From positions 1 through 45,075 of the forward strand of contig JAQSWL010000007.1 of assembly GCA_029266655.1 (NCBI GenBank): 45,075 nt of DNA. Direction: 5' to 3'. This DNA is from Candidatus Midichloriaceae bacterium (GTDB lineage: Bacteria; Pseudomonadota; Alphaproteobacteria; Rickettsiales; Midichloriaceae). Under the pieces are notes generated by a model that saw only the letters and a program-made list of their open reading frames with translations, was not told the origin of the DNA and made no database searches. The translations under genes and the position numbers were made by a program. Every line of letters starts with the position of its first letter. Within the stretch, counting starts at the first letter, position 1. Positions 28,101 through 35,296 of the stretch are shown in pieces.

Positions 28101-28693
28101 TAGGTAGAATACTGCCTGGTATGGAATATTATCTTGATCCCGTAGAAGGAATTGAAAAAGGTGGGCGATTAATTGTTTCTGGCCCAAATGTGATGCTTGG
28201 TTATTTAAAAGCTGATAAGCCTGGAGTTATACAAAGACCTGATTATATGATTGATGGTAAAAACAAAAAAGGGTGGCACGATACTGGGGATATAGTTGAT
28301 GTTGATGAAGATGGCTATATAACAATCTTAGGCCGAGCCAAACGTTTTGCTAAGCTTGCTGGGGAGATGATTTCTTTAAGCGTAGTAGAAGAATATGTAG
28401 ATAAACTCTACCCAGATTATAAATCTGCTGTTATATCATTGCCCGACGAACGCAGAGGCGAGCTAATAGCATTATTCACAGAATGTGAAACAGCTAAGCG
28501 TGAAGATATACATCAGTTCTTTAAAGCTCAAGGGTTATCGGAATTATGTGTGCCAAAAGTTGTTAGAGTTGTAGCTCAGCTGCCAATACTAGCAACTGGT
28601 AAAATAAATTATGTGGCGTTACAAGAAATGGCAACTAGCCTATTAAATTCTCTAGAGCCGGATTCTAAAGATGAAGAAGATACAGATTTTTAA
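25187..28693 (+). CDS. aas: MFS transporter / acyltransferase / acyl-ACP synthetase fusion (LplT-Aas type)
   Basis: A 1168-residue fusion of three parts: an N-terminal major facilitator domain of LplT type (about 1-430, roughly 12 helices), a PlsC acyltransferase (about 450-640) with NHASFLD giving the H-x4-D catalytic pair at 466/471 and FPEGRIT, and an AMP-binding acyl-ACP/acyl-CoA synthetase (about 650-1150) with LFTSGSEGLPKG near 811 and GWHDTGDIV. In E. coli LplT flips lysophospholipids inward and Aas re-acylates them; here one chain would do import, acyl activation and transfer at the inner membrane. It begins 15 bases after petC. Its stop codon lies inside the terminal repeat of the element at 28689-28853, so the C-terminal residues may have been altered by insertion. 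Confidence 0.9.
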   Translation: MEKVGTISGLLTTARFLPLFICQFLSAFSDSLIRTAMMMLITYHSTDLSSIGRSIIITLALGLFMMPFILFSIFSGQLADKFDKSKLIIWIRVTSIFATLIGISGFYLHSYTLLLIAIFLAGVEATLFGPSKYSILPDHVQKYELIAANGLIEAGTFMAILLGMILGGVIISTTGGKVDATAFALLTISVGGLIASLFIPSAEPGSERLQLRFNIFTDIKYELDYARKDEDVFLSILGISWFWLIGGIMMSQLPNFTIDNLFSDYSVFTLLLTLFSLGTGLGSIICNRLLKGQIDTQYVPISMLLMTLFMFVFWYSSTFFTEKEHLLGIHYFLSTIPGLVVSFSVLMLAFFGGIYIVPLYALIQVQSKRSHRSRIIAVNNLMNAVFIVSASIVSILLLGIGVTVSDIILILAITNLFTTVYIARILPDRILKSIAQTIFHLIYRVEVIGIENFYKAGDKALIIANHASFLDPPLLGAFLPKPLVFAIDTYQAKSWWIRPFLSYFRAFPIDPTNPMATKTLIEKLKNNEPVVIFPEGRITVTGSLMKIYEGPGLVADKAGAKLLPIRIDGAQYSTFSRLKGRAKLRLFPKITITIMEPKTLDVPKNVLGRARRQLIGKQLYDIMSNMMFEGSKYEGTLFESIIQTKNHVGGKYNILEDADHNRLSYQKLIIGSFLLGAKIKKFTSVKENVGLFLPNVAGAAVTFLAIQAYGRVPAMLNYSTGFKNIIACCKSAGIKSIFTAHKFIEKANFQQIIKEVEAEGIKIYYLEDIRASLNPLNKLVAIIASYLPLAFYRMINDKSPIKPYDPAVVLFTSGSEGLPKGVALSHSNIQANIKQVASFVDFSSHDKIFNALPIFHSFGLTGGLMLPLIYGVKVFFYPSPLHYRIVPEMVYGVNATIMFGTDTFLSGYARYAHPYDFFSVRYIFAGAEKLREETRKAYMDKFGIRVFEAYGVTETSPGIAINTPMHYKAGSVGRILPGMEYYLDPVEGIEKGGRLIVSGPNVMLGYLKADKPGVIQRPDYMIDGKNKKGWHDTGDIVDVDEDGYITILGRAKRFAKLAGEMISLSVVEEYVDKLYPDYKSAVISLPDERRGELIALFTECETAKREDIHQFFKAQGLSELCVPKVVRVVAQLPILATGKINYVALQEMATSLLNSLEPDSKDEEDTDF

Positions 28694-28853
28694 TACCAAA
28701 TCTCAAAATAAATAGAGTGTTAAAGCTCATCTTTTGACAAACTCACTTGGTAAAAATTGATGAATGTGTAGAATGTTCAACTGCTTTTCCCCTTCGCACT
28801 TTGCCAAAATCTGGCATTGCTATCTCAATTTATTTATGAGATTTGGTATTAAA
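28689..28853. mobile_element. 165-bp MITE-like element with 17-bp terminal inverted repeats
   Basis: The ends are TTTAATACCAAATCTCA (28689-28705) and its perfect inverse TGAGATTTGGTATTAAA (28837-28853). The interior has no coding capacity. The left terminus contains the TAA stop of the preceding aas gene. About 100 bases of the left part recur in direct orientation at 22251-22350. Short length, perfect terminal repeats, no transposase and multiple copies fit a miniature inverted-repeat transposable element or a palindromic Rickettsiales repeat. No clear target duplication can be separated from the palindromic ends. Confidence 0.7.
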
Positions 28854-28876
28854 CCTTCATCTAACTTTAAATATAC

Positions 28877-28905
28877 TTTACAACGTATTTTTCCGAATCT
28901 ATACA
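28877..28905 (+). promoter_or_regulatory. Predicted promoter for the coiled-coil gene
   Basis: TTTACA (28877-28882, five of six) and TATACA (28900-28905, four of six) are 17 bases apart; TACAAT at 28902-28907 is an alternative -10. A start near 28912 gives a leader of about 30 bases with AGGAGA at 28932-28937 before the ATG at 28942. Confidence 0.5.
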
Positions 28906-28941
28906 ATATATTAATATGCAGGTTAATATATAGGAGAAGCC

Positions 28942-30714
28942 ATGTTTGAGAGTATCATTAACTTTACAGGGAGTTTAGTCACTAACAATCCAGCAGGTGC
29001 TAATGCAGTAGCAGGAGAAAATTCAGACCACCAAATTACAAGGCAGCTTGATGAAAAAAACACTTTTGAAAGAATTATTTATGCAATAAATAATGATGGT
29101 AAAGTTTATTCGCAAGGGATAGCTTATGTTGGCGCTTTTGTTAAAGCAGATGGAACTTCTTTAACTGAGTATGTGAAAACTTTAGATAAATCAAAAATCA
29201 ACTTTTGTGGCAAGCTCACTAAAGAGGAATTAGAGTCTGCTGACTTTGCTTATGATCCAGAATCTGCACCTAAAATTAATCTTCTTGAGTATTTAGTAGG
29301 TTACTATGCGAGGGAAACAAACCGTCAAAAATTTAATAAGGAAGAAGTTACGGAAATAATTTCAACGCTTGTGGACAAAGGAGCAAGCTTTGATATAGAA
29401 ACTTATGAAAAAGCCAAATCTTTACACATTAATTTAGCAGATGTTTTACTCAAAGGAGCCAATAAATCCTCAGTAGATGATCTTTTCTCCTTCAAGCTTA
29501 ACCTTGAGCCAAGAACATTAGAAGCGATAATTTTTAATGCATATTTAACTAAACCTATAGAAGAGATCTTCCCTGCAGCATTAACTAGCGCAGCGCAGGC
29601 TCCATATAAAAATCTTTTTATTAGGGCATTGAAGAATAGAGGTAAAGCGTGTATTGCTGATTTAAAAAAGGAAAAAGCAAAGGAATCGGAAATCTCTTCA
29701 GATCTAACTGTATCATGCCTTTCTGAAGCAATAGTAAAAGATGCTGGAGTTTCTAAAGAGATAAAAAGGCTTGAAGGAGAATTAGAGGTATTAAGTAGTA
29801 CATTAAGTGCTGCTGAGATCGACATTAAATTTGATGAGTTATTAAAAGTAGAACATGAGCTATTTAACTTTTTATCTGAAAAAGAAAAGTTGGAAGCAGA
29901 AATAGTAAAAATCACTGAGATGATAGCAAAAGATAAAAAAACTTTAACTGGCAATATTGCTGTTAGTAAAGCAAGCAAAGAGCATTTGGGCAAGCAAGTA
30001 GAAGCTTTCAAAGAAAAATGGGAGGCGAAAACTTCGCTATCATTCCAGGAGGAAGTTACTAAGAAAAGTGAAGCAGAAGCTATAACAAGAAGTAAGCATA
30101 GCTATGACTTATCCTTAACAGGAGTAGAGTCTATGAAGAGAACTATAGCGGCTTCCAAAGGAGTTTTAGAGCAACAGAAATTAGTATTAAGTGAGTTAAA
30201 TGGAAAAATAGCGGAAGCTGATAAAACCGCTAAGGAAGTTGCAAAAGCTTATAATGAGCTTGTTATAAACAGAGAGAAAAAAAGGAATTATAAAAATCAA
30301 GAAAATAAAATTGATGCAATGAAGCTAAGTGACTTTGGAACCCTTGAGCAATTTCAAGGTTTTTTAAATGCTAAGAACGTTAGCACACAGCAAAAGGGTG
30401 TTTTGTTGAAAGAATGTTTAGAGAGCAATTACTTTAATTATATAAGTCCAATTATGAGTGCTGGTGTAATTTTAGATATGAAGAAGCATGGTCATAAGCA
30501 AGAGAATATATTAACGGTATTTGCTAAACACTTTAATTCTAGTGCTTCTCCTGTTACCATCTTGCTAATGGCACATATGTGTGATGATGTTTTAAAAACT
30601 ATACAAAGCGATAGTAGTCTTATTACTAATCATCATTTTAAAAGTTTTACCCAAAATCCAGCATTTCAGTATTTGCTTGGAGATCAGGATAAGGAAGCCT
30701 CTAAGGGTAAGTGA
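28942..30714 (+). CDS. Orphan coiled-coil protein, candidate effector
   Basis: Not recognised. The protein has 590 residues, no signal peptide and no membrane helix. The first 250 residues look alpha-helical with repeated leucine-rich segments (for example VDKGASFDIETYEKAKSLH, which resembles degenerate ankyrin-type helices), residues about 270-465 form a long lysine/glutamate-rich coiled coil, and the last 120 residues are a compact helical region. The AGGAGA ribosome binding site is the best in the neighbourhood. It has its own predicted promoter just after the MITE-like element. In an intracellular bacterium with a T4SS, a large soluble helical orphan of this type is a reasonable effector candidate, but that is inference. 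Confidence 0.7.
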   Translation: MFESIINFTGSLVTNNPAGANAVAGENSDHQITRQLDEKNTFERIIYAINNDGKVYSQGIAYVGAFVKADGTSLTEYVKTLDKSKINFCGKLTKEELESADFAYDPESAPKINLLEYLVGYYARETNRQKFNKEEVTEIISTLVDKGASFDIETYEKAKSLHINLADVLLKGANKSSVDDLFSFKLNLEPRTLEAIIFNAYLTKPIEEIFPAALTSAAQAPYKNLFIRALKNRGKACIADLKKEKAKESEISSDLTVSCLSEAIVKDAGVSKEIKRLEGELEVLSSTLSAAEIDIKFDELLKVEHELFNFLSEKEKLEAEIVKITEMIAKDKKTLTGNIAVSKASKEHLGKQVEAFKEKWEAKTSLSFQEEVTKKSEAEAITRSKHSYDLSLTGVESMKRTIAASKGVLEQQKLVLSELNGKIAEADKTAKEVAKAYNELVINREKKRNYKNQENKIDAMKLSDFGTLEQFQGFLNAKNVSTQQKGVLLKECLESNYFNYISPIMSAGVILDMKKHGHKQENILTVFAKHFNSSASPVTILLMAHMCDDVLKTIQSDSSLITNHHFKSFTQNPAFQYLLGDQDKEASKGK

Positions 30715-30727
30715 TTTTTTAGTTGAT

Positions 30728-30741
30728 TAATGCGCGCATTA
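30728..30741. repeat. Perfect 14-bp palindrome after the coiled-coil gene
   Basis: TAATGCGCGCATTA is fully self-complementary and begins 14 bases after the stop codon at 30714, preceded by GATTTTTTAGTTGA. It has no loop, so it is a poor hairpin terminator; a protein-binding site or chance symmetry are the other readings. Confidence 0.35.
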
Positions 30742-30777
30742 GATGCTTAATAGTGATTGGAAGTTTGTTAGGCTCGT

Positions 30778-30906
30778 GTATACTTCGTTAATTTGAAAGA
30801 TTGGAGCGTCGCAGCTAATTTCTCCGCGTCCGCACCTATTGGTATAGGCTTACGGTGCTCGAAATTGCTGCTCCTCCCACTTTTCCAAATTTCCTGTCGT
30901 CTATAC
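30778..30906. repeat. Long imperfect palindromic element, RPE-like
   Basis: The two ends are inverted copies of each other over about 45 bases: the left arm runs GTATA, AATTTG, AAAG, TTGGAG, GCAGC, AATTTC, and the reverse complement of the right arm runs GTATA, AAATTTGG, AAAAG, TGGGAGG, GCAGC, AATTTCGAGC in the same order. Total length about 129 bases. Size and folded structure resemble the Rickettsia palindromic elements. The left-arm core also occurs alone at 7621-7647 (25 of 27 bases). It lies between the coiled-coil gene and the lipoprotein gene, close upstream of the latter. Confidence 0.6.
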
Positions 30907-30940
30907 CTTGTGCCAACTCTTAATTTACGAGAAGTATATT

Positions 30941-31819
30941 ATGAAAAAAAATCACTCTTTAGGTTTATTGTCATCTTGCGCGATTATGGTGCTGTTGTCT
31001 GGCTGCGGTGTTTCCATGAAGCCAGACCATCCACAGGTGTTTGATAGCTTCAAGCAGCGCCGTGCTCCAAAGGAAAATATTTTGCTCGAAAGCGGGGAAT
31101 GGGCTAATCGCACACCTGAGCGCACTTCTAGGTTCACGCCATATACTGGGCCAGTAAATTCTAATGTAAGCAGTGAGCCTGCATCCAAAGATTCTGCGCT
31201 AGATGAAGCAAAAAATCAGGTGCAATCCATTGAGCAAGCATTGCCGGCTGCAACTACTGTAGTGCCTAAGAAAGATAATTCTTCAGAGCAACGAAGCTTT
31301 TGGGAGAGGTTGAAGGAAAAATTTAGTGACTCTGGAGTTCAAGAGCGCAAAGTTATAGCGGAAAACAAAATTACAGAAGCTCCTGTTCTTTTAGCGCAGG
31401 GCAGTACAGATGGATATTCTTATTACGATATGGCTAATGAAATAGAGCCAGATTCTTATTACCCTCAAACGCTTGCCTCTTCTGCGCCTTTAGTAGATGT
31501 TCCTGAGCCTGAGTCTTATGAAGCTTTAAGGAGCGAGGCTGAGGAAATAAAAAGTATTAAGTTAAAAGATATTCCAGAGAAGCCAGAAATGGCTAAGCCT
31601 GTGCAGAAGGATAGCCATAAAGTAGTGCCTGCATCTAAGCCATTAAAGTCTGTGCAGCCTATGGTGGAATATGAAACAGACGCTCTTCCTGAACCGCAGC
31701 TTGCTCCTGAATCCGAAATATCAGATGCGGATATCAAGGATAAAAAAGCAGAGATAATTTACACAAACGGTAGGCAGGTTCTTACAGGTTCTCTTGGTGC
31801 TATAAAGTCTAGTAACTAG
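30941..31819 (+). CDS. Orphan lipoprotein
   Basis: A 292-residue protein starting at the ATG at 30941, chosen because it gives a clean signal peptide and because GAGAAG lies six bases upstream; a TTG at 30908 in the same frame is unlikely. The N-terminus MKKNHSLGLLSSCAIMVLLS is followed by the lipobox LSGC with the modifiable cysteine at residue 22. The mature protein is low-complexity, rich in proline, serine, glutamate and lysine, with no recognised domain, which suggests a flexible periplasmic or surface lipoprotein. It is too long and different in sequence for me to call it VirB7. Genes on either side are also orphans. Confidence 0.75.
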   Translation: MKKNHSLGLLSSCAIMVLLSGCGVSMKPDHPQVFDSFKQRRAPKENILLESGEWANRTPERTSRFTPYTGPVNSNVSSEPASKDSALDEAKNQVQSIEQALPAATTVVPKKDNSSEQRSFWERLKEKFSDSGVQERKVIAENKITEAPVLLAQGSTDGYSYYDMANEIEPDSYYPQTLASSAPLVDVPEPESYEALRSEAEEIKSIKLKDIPEKPEMAKPVQKDSHKVVPASKPLKSVQPMVEYETDALPEPQLAPESEISDADIKDKKAEIIYTNGRQVLTGSLGAIKSSN

Positions 31820-31883
31820 TTTATTTTCGCTTGCTTTTTTAGATGTTTGGCATGATACTCGCCAAAAATTTTGAAGTATTTTT

Positions 31884-32651
31884 ATGCAAGATAAGGAAAA
31901 ACCCGCAGCCGAAGGTTTCCAGACTGTGAGAGCTATCTTCAATATTCTGAAGAATGATGAGGATACACAAGAGCGCTGTGAGGCTTTAAAGTCTTTGCTC
32001 AATAGCTTGTCTTCCGAGGTGCAACCTCTAGCAAGAGATTCACAAGATGGTCGTATCGTTAACTTTGCTGGTTACTTGGCATTTACTTCTCCATTTAAGC
32101 AAGAGTTTTTTAAATGCATAGTTAATAATTGCCCTTATACCCTCTTTCATGGTTATGAAGAGCAGCTCTCAAATGGCGATGGTGTTTACCATGAAAGTGT
32201 TAAGACTTTCAAATCTACACATGGAGTGACTTTGCCATTAACGCTAGCTATAGATACAAGGAGTTTACAAATGACAACTACTATTCTTGCTAGCTCTGCA
32301 ATCCAAACCAATGAATGCCTACCTCTTTATAATAGAACTATGTTCTCAATTGAAAATATTATTCATGGTATAGCCTCGTATTATGCAACGAATACCCTTA
32401 TAGAAGATAAGATTTTAGTTGCTATGCAGGACACAATTCATAAATTTGTTCAAGAATCTGGAAGAGCTGGGGATCCTAGTATTATTAATAAATTGGACGG
32501 TAAAATAATCCCTCATTTTAAAGAGAAAACTCAAAAAACAGAGAATGAAGTGCACAAAAATATTAGCCAAAAAATAATTACGTTTTTGTGCAGCTTAAAA
32601 TTTCCTTTTCAGGAAGGTAAGGCTGAAAGAGAATTGAGTGGGAGAATTTGA
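31884..32651 (+). CDS. Orphan helical protein
   Basis: Unrecognised 255-residue protein without signal peptide or membrane helix, beginning at an ATG at 31884, 64 bases after the lipoprotein gene. The sequence is mostly alpha-helical by eye, with a central TLPLTLAIDTRSLQMTTTILASS segment that resembles one helix-loop-helix of an ankyrin-type repeat, and a lysine-rich C-terminal part. Its stop codon lies 48 bases before the CCGTCA-ended repeat. It is the third member of a run of orphan genes (28942-32651) and may be another secreted or host-directed protein; the evidence for that is only context. Confidence 0.6.
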   Translation: MQDKEKPAAEGFQTVRAIFNILKNDEDTQERCEALKSLLNSLSSEVQPLARDSQDGRIVNFAGYLAFTSPFKQEFFKCIVNNCPYTLFHGYEEQLSNGDGVYHESVKTFKSTHGVTLPLTLAIDTRSLQMTTTILASSAIQTNECLPLYNRTMFSIENIIHGIASYYATNTLIEDKILVAMQDTIHKFVQESGRAGDPSIINKLDGKIIPHFKEKTQKTENEVHKNISQKIITFLCSLKFPFQEGKAERELSGRI

Positions 32652-32956
32652 TATAATATAGCTAAGTCAGTATAAAAAAGATATGATAAATTGCACGAAC
32701 CGTCATTCCGAGGTGGCTTGTCCACCGTGGGAATCCAGGCATAATATCTTGCGTAACTGTCTAAGCTATAAAATACACTCTCTTTTTATGGCTTTTATAT
32801 TTCTTAGCACTTTCAACAGTTATGGCCGTTTGGGGTGACGGCGCGCAAGCGACGTCAGGCGTCGCAAGGCTTTTGAGGGTTTTTATCTCATATACACAAG
32901 TCTTAGATTGATCCAAATTAATATGCCTTTTTTATACCACTTTAGCATTAAGACTT
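32652..32956. other. 305-bp convergent gap containing a dispersed element
   Basis: The gap separates a plus-strand orphan from the 3' end of ruvA. It holds the 142-bp repeat at 32700-32841 and, just beyond it, GCGACG-TCAGG-CGTCGC (32850-32866), a 6-bp stem followed by AAGGCTTTTGAGGGTTTTTATC, which could work as a terminator. No gene is supported. Confidence 0.55.
32700..32841. repeat. 142-bp dispersed element with CCGTCA ends
   Basis: The ends are CCGTCATTCC (32700-32709) and GGGGTGACGG (32832-32841), inverse copies at 8 of 10 positions. Near the left end GGTGG-CTTGT-CCACC forms a 5-bp stem. CCGTCATT-type ended short repeats are common in Rickettsiales genomes. A 19-base internal string (32806-32824) also occurs at 81-99 in this window. 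Confidence 0.65.
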
Positions 32957-33574
32957 TCAACTTGCCATTTTTGCAAGGGATAGGCGGATAGCATCTTCCA
33001 ATGATAGAGCATCATGTTCTTGTATCACTTCTGACAAAACTCTAGCACCATCGCTTCTTGAAAATCCCAGAGTTGCTAAGGCATTTAAAGCATCATTAAA
33101 TATAGAGCCAGCCCCACCTGGATTATTTCCTATAGAGACATTTGCCTTGGTATGTATATTGCTTGCAGCACCTGATATCTCCTGATGATTTTTTAGCTCA
33201 TTTACTATTCTGGCAGCAAGTTTTGGCCCTATACCTGGAATGGTTTTTATAGTGCGTTGGTCCTCGCTGATAATTGCATGAAGTAATCTATCTGTATCAA
33301 ATGTGCTTAATAGCGCCAGCGCTACTTTTGCCCCTACCCCTTGTACGGTTTGCAATAAATTAAACCATTTTTGTTCAAGTTTGGAATTGAAACCATAAAG
33401 AAGCATTTGATCTTCTCGGACGATCATCTCTATATTAAAAACTCCAGGAGCATTATGAGATAATGAAGCAAGCGCACTAGTAGTTAAAAATATTTTATAC
33501 CCTACCCCTCCTACATCCAAGATGATATGGTCGCTGTTAATCTCATCAATAATCCCGCGAAGCTTTCCTATCAT
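32957..33574 (-). CDS. ruvA: Holliday junction DNA helicase subunit RuvA
   Basis: RuvA binds Holliday junctions and loads RuvB for branch migration. The 205-residue protein has the N-terminal OB fold (MIGKLRGIIDEI, VGYKIF), the tandem helix-hairpin-helix region including LQTVQGVGAKVALALLS and TIPGIGPKLAARIVNELK, and the C-terminal RuvB-contact domain after a flexible linker (about 145-160). It is the last gene of the lepB operon and its ATG overlaps the stop of murU by four bases (ATGA). ruvB and ruvC are not in the window. Confidence 0.96.
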   Translation of the reverse strand: MIGKLRGIIDEINSDHIILDVGGVGYKIFLTTSALASLSHNAPGVFNIEMIVREDQMLLYGFNSKLEQKWFNLLQTVQGVGAKVALALLSTFDTDRLLHAIISEDQRTIKTIPGIGPKLAARIVNELKNHQEISGAASNIHTKANVSIGNNPGGAGSIFNDALNALATLGFSRSDGARVLSEVIQEHDALSLEDAIRLSLAKMAS

Positions 33575-34293
33575 TTTTCCCTATTCAATATATTTTTTGC
33601 TATTTCTAAATTATCCAAAGTCCCTATATCCATAAATTCATTTGCTAATTCTATCCCATAAAATTTATGATCCCCTTCAAGTTTTGGGAATACATACTCC
33701 TTCATTATATGGAATTCTTCTGCATGGATGTTAAGCACAGGAGGCGCTCGGTAAATAGCTATGCCGCAAAAAAGATAATTATTTGCACTATTTGCCCGAG
33801 ATATTCTAGTATCTGCCTCCCACTTAAAATCTCCTTTCTGATACATTGGGTCTATTTCTTTTAAGTAAAAAAGGGCATCCATTTTCCCCTCATCCCAGGC
33901 CTTCAAAAGTTTATCAAGCGGGTTAATGGCGCCAAAAAAAAGCGCATCGGAGTTATAAACTAATAATTCTTCTAAGCTTAAATCGTGCATAACTTTTTTT
34001 ATGCCACCACCAATATCTAGAATTTTTGGCTCATGTGAAATATAAAAATCAATAGAGATAAATTTTTTCTTCAAAACATCTACTTCATCATGAATCTGCT
34101 CTGCTAAGTAATGTGTATTGATTGCAATCCTTTTAAATCCAGATTCTATAAGATTTATACATGCGCGCTCAAGCATCGTGATGCCGTCAATCTTCACAAG
34201 AGGTTTGGGTTTCGTTTTAGTAACCTCGCCCAACCTGGTGCCGAAACCAGCCGCTGGTATCATTGCAACAGATTGATTATTTAATAGAAATGC
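33571..34293 (-). CDS. murU: MurU-like N-acetylmuramate-1-phosphate uridylyltransferase
   Basis: A nucleotidyltransferase of the RfbA/GlmU-N type. Starting at the ATG at 34293 (240 residues) the protein opens with MAFLLNNQSVAMIPAAGFGT followed by RLGEVTKTKPKPL, the nucleotide-binding signature, and later has VYNSDALFFG with the metal-binding aspartate and a C-terminal FMDIGTLDNLE. In Pseudomonas, MurU converts MurNAc-1-P into UDP-MurNAc, bypassing de novo synthesis. The pairing with the AmgK-type kinase directly upstream, with 17 bases of overlap, supports this function over other sugar-nucleotide transferases. A longer start at 34356 would extend into amgK and lacks homology. Confidence 0.85.
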   Translation of the reverse strand, partial: AFLLNNQSVAMIPAAGFGTRLGEVTKTKPKPLVKIDGITMLERACINLIESGFKRIAINTHYLAEQIHDEVDVLKKKFISIDFYISHEPKILDIGGGIKKVMHDLSLEELLVYNSDALFFGAINPLDKLLKAWDEGKMDALFYLKEIDPMYQKGDFKWEADTRISRANSANNYLFCGIAIYRAPPVLNIHAEEFHIMKEYVFPKLEGDHKFYGIELANEFMDIGTLDNLEIAKNILNREK

Positions 34294-35296
34294 CATGTTT
34301 ATCAAACCAGTTTTTGAATGGGGCTGCGATATCTTTTTCAAGAGAAGCTTTAACAAATTGCCACACTCGTGGTAGGTAGTCTAAATATCTTGGTTCATTG
34401 TCACGTATGTTGCGGCGGTGGAAGGTGCCAATAATTCTTAGATTACGCTGCAAACTCAAAAGAGTATAACTATCCTCAAATTCTTGAGCGTTAAGGCCTA
34501 ATTCTGAACAAAAGAGCTGTTTGCATTTCTGAACAACTGTTGGAGAAACATCGCGTCTTGCATCTTCTAAAAGAGAAAGCAAGTCATAGGTGCAATTTAC
34601 AAGTACTGCATCTTGAAAATCCAATATGCCTAATTTTTCAAGTCCTGCTGCATTTTCAATAATCATCAGGTTATCCGCCATGAAGTCACGCAAAGACAAA
34701 ACTTTAGGTAAGTTATGTAGGATTTTATATAGTGAAGTGAAAATTAGCTCAAGTTCATCTCGAGCAGAAGGATAAGAAGCAGAATCAATATTATGTTGCA
34801 AATACCACTCGCTGAATACTCTTACCCCCTCATTTAGTCGCTTAGGGTCATAAGGAGGTATTTGCAAATCACATGTTTCTATTTTAGCGAGTTTTATAAG
34901 AGCTTTCGTGCATAGCTCATAACAAGGCATTTCCAATTCTGGTTGCGATATTAGATATTTGGTCAAAACAGCATTTCCAAAATCCTCTATGAGTAGATAT
35001 CCCTTTTTCAGGTCAGTCTTTAAAATTGCAGGAGTGCGAAGGCCATTTCTCTTAAGCAAAGAGGCTATATAAATAAATGCACCAAGTGAAGGATCTTTAC
35101 TTGAATCCATCAGGATGTGAGAACCCAATTCTGAAGCAATTCTGTAATACCTACGGGCCGAACAGTCTGCAGGTAATGGAGTTATCTTATAAGCATTTAT
35201 GCCAAACTCAGCTAAAAATCTATGGAATGACAAATAATGTTGAGGCACATGCTCACCTAAATGCTCATTTTGCATTGATAATTGGGATAATTTCAT
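34277..35296 (-). CDS. amgK: AmgK-like cell-wall sugar kinase
   Basis: A 339-residue protein of the aminoglycoside phosphotransferase/choline kinase fold. AmgK phosphorylates recovered MurNAc (and GlcNAc) at C1 for MurU. Key features are the catalytic loop LRDFMADNLMI, carrying the D and N of the kinase Brenner motif (the canonical AmgK form is LRDYHxxNL), and LGILDFQDAV with the metal-binding aspartate, followed by YDLLSLLEDARRDVS, a signature of this subfamily. Start at 35296 overlaps the upstream thioredoxin-like gene by 32 bases; an ATG at 35275 is an alternative. TsaE, which often precedes amgK in other bacteria, is absent here. Confidence 0.88.
   Translation of the reverse strand: MKLSQLSMQNEHLGEHVPQHYLSFHRFLAEFGINAYKITPLPADCSARRYYRIASELGSHILMDSSKDPSLGAFIYIASLLKRNGLRTPAILKTDLKKGYLLIEDFGNAVLTKYLISQPELEMPCYELCTKALIKLAKIETCDLQIPPYDPKRLNEGVRVFSEWYLQHNIDSASYPSARDELELIFTSLYKILHNLPKVLSLRDFMADNLMIIENAAGLEKLGILDFQDAVLVNCTYDLLSLLEDARRDVSPTVVQKCKQLFCSELGLNAQEFEDSYTLLSLQRNLRIIGTFHRRNIRDNEPRYLDYLPRVWQFVKASLEKDIAAPFKNWFDKHGISIK

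Noticed and set aside
29403-30011. 202-codon minus-strand frame inside the coiled-coil gene
   Set aside because: Antisense shadow of a lysine/glutamate-rich coding sequence; serine/leucine-rich composition and no ribosome binding site.
30793-31044. 83-codon plus-strand frame overlapping the lipoprotein gene
   Set aside because: Lies mostly in the palindromic element and runs out of frame into the lipoprotein, which has a convincing signal peptide and lipobox.
30941-31819. VirB7 identity for the lipoprotein
   Set aside because: VirB7 proteins are far shorter and this gene is not near virB6-virB8-virB10; only the lipobox is shared.
31884-32651. Ankyrin protein call for the 255-residue orphan
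   Set aside because: Only one segment faintly resembles an ankyrin unit; no repeat array is visible.
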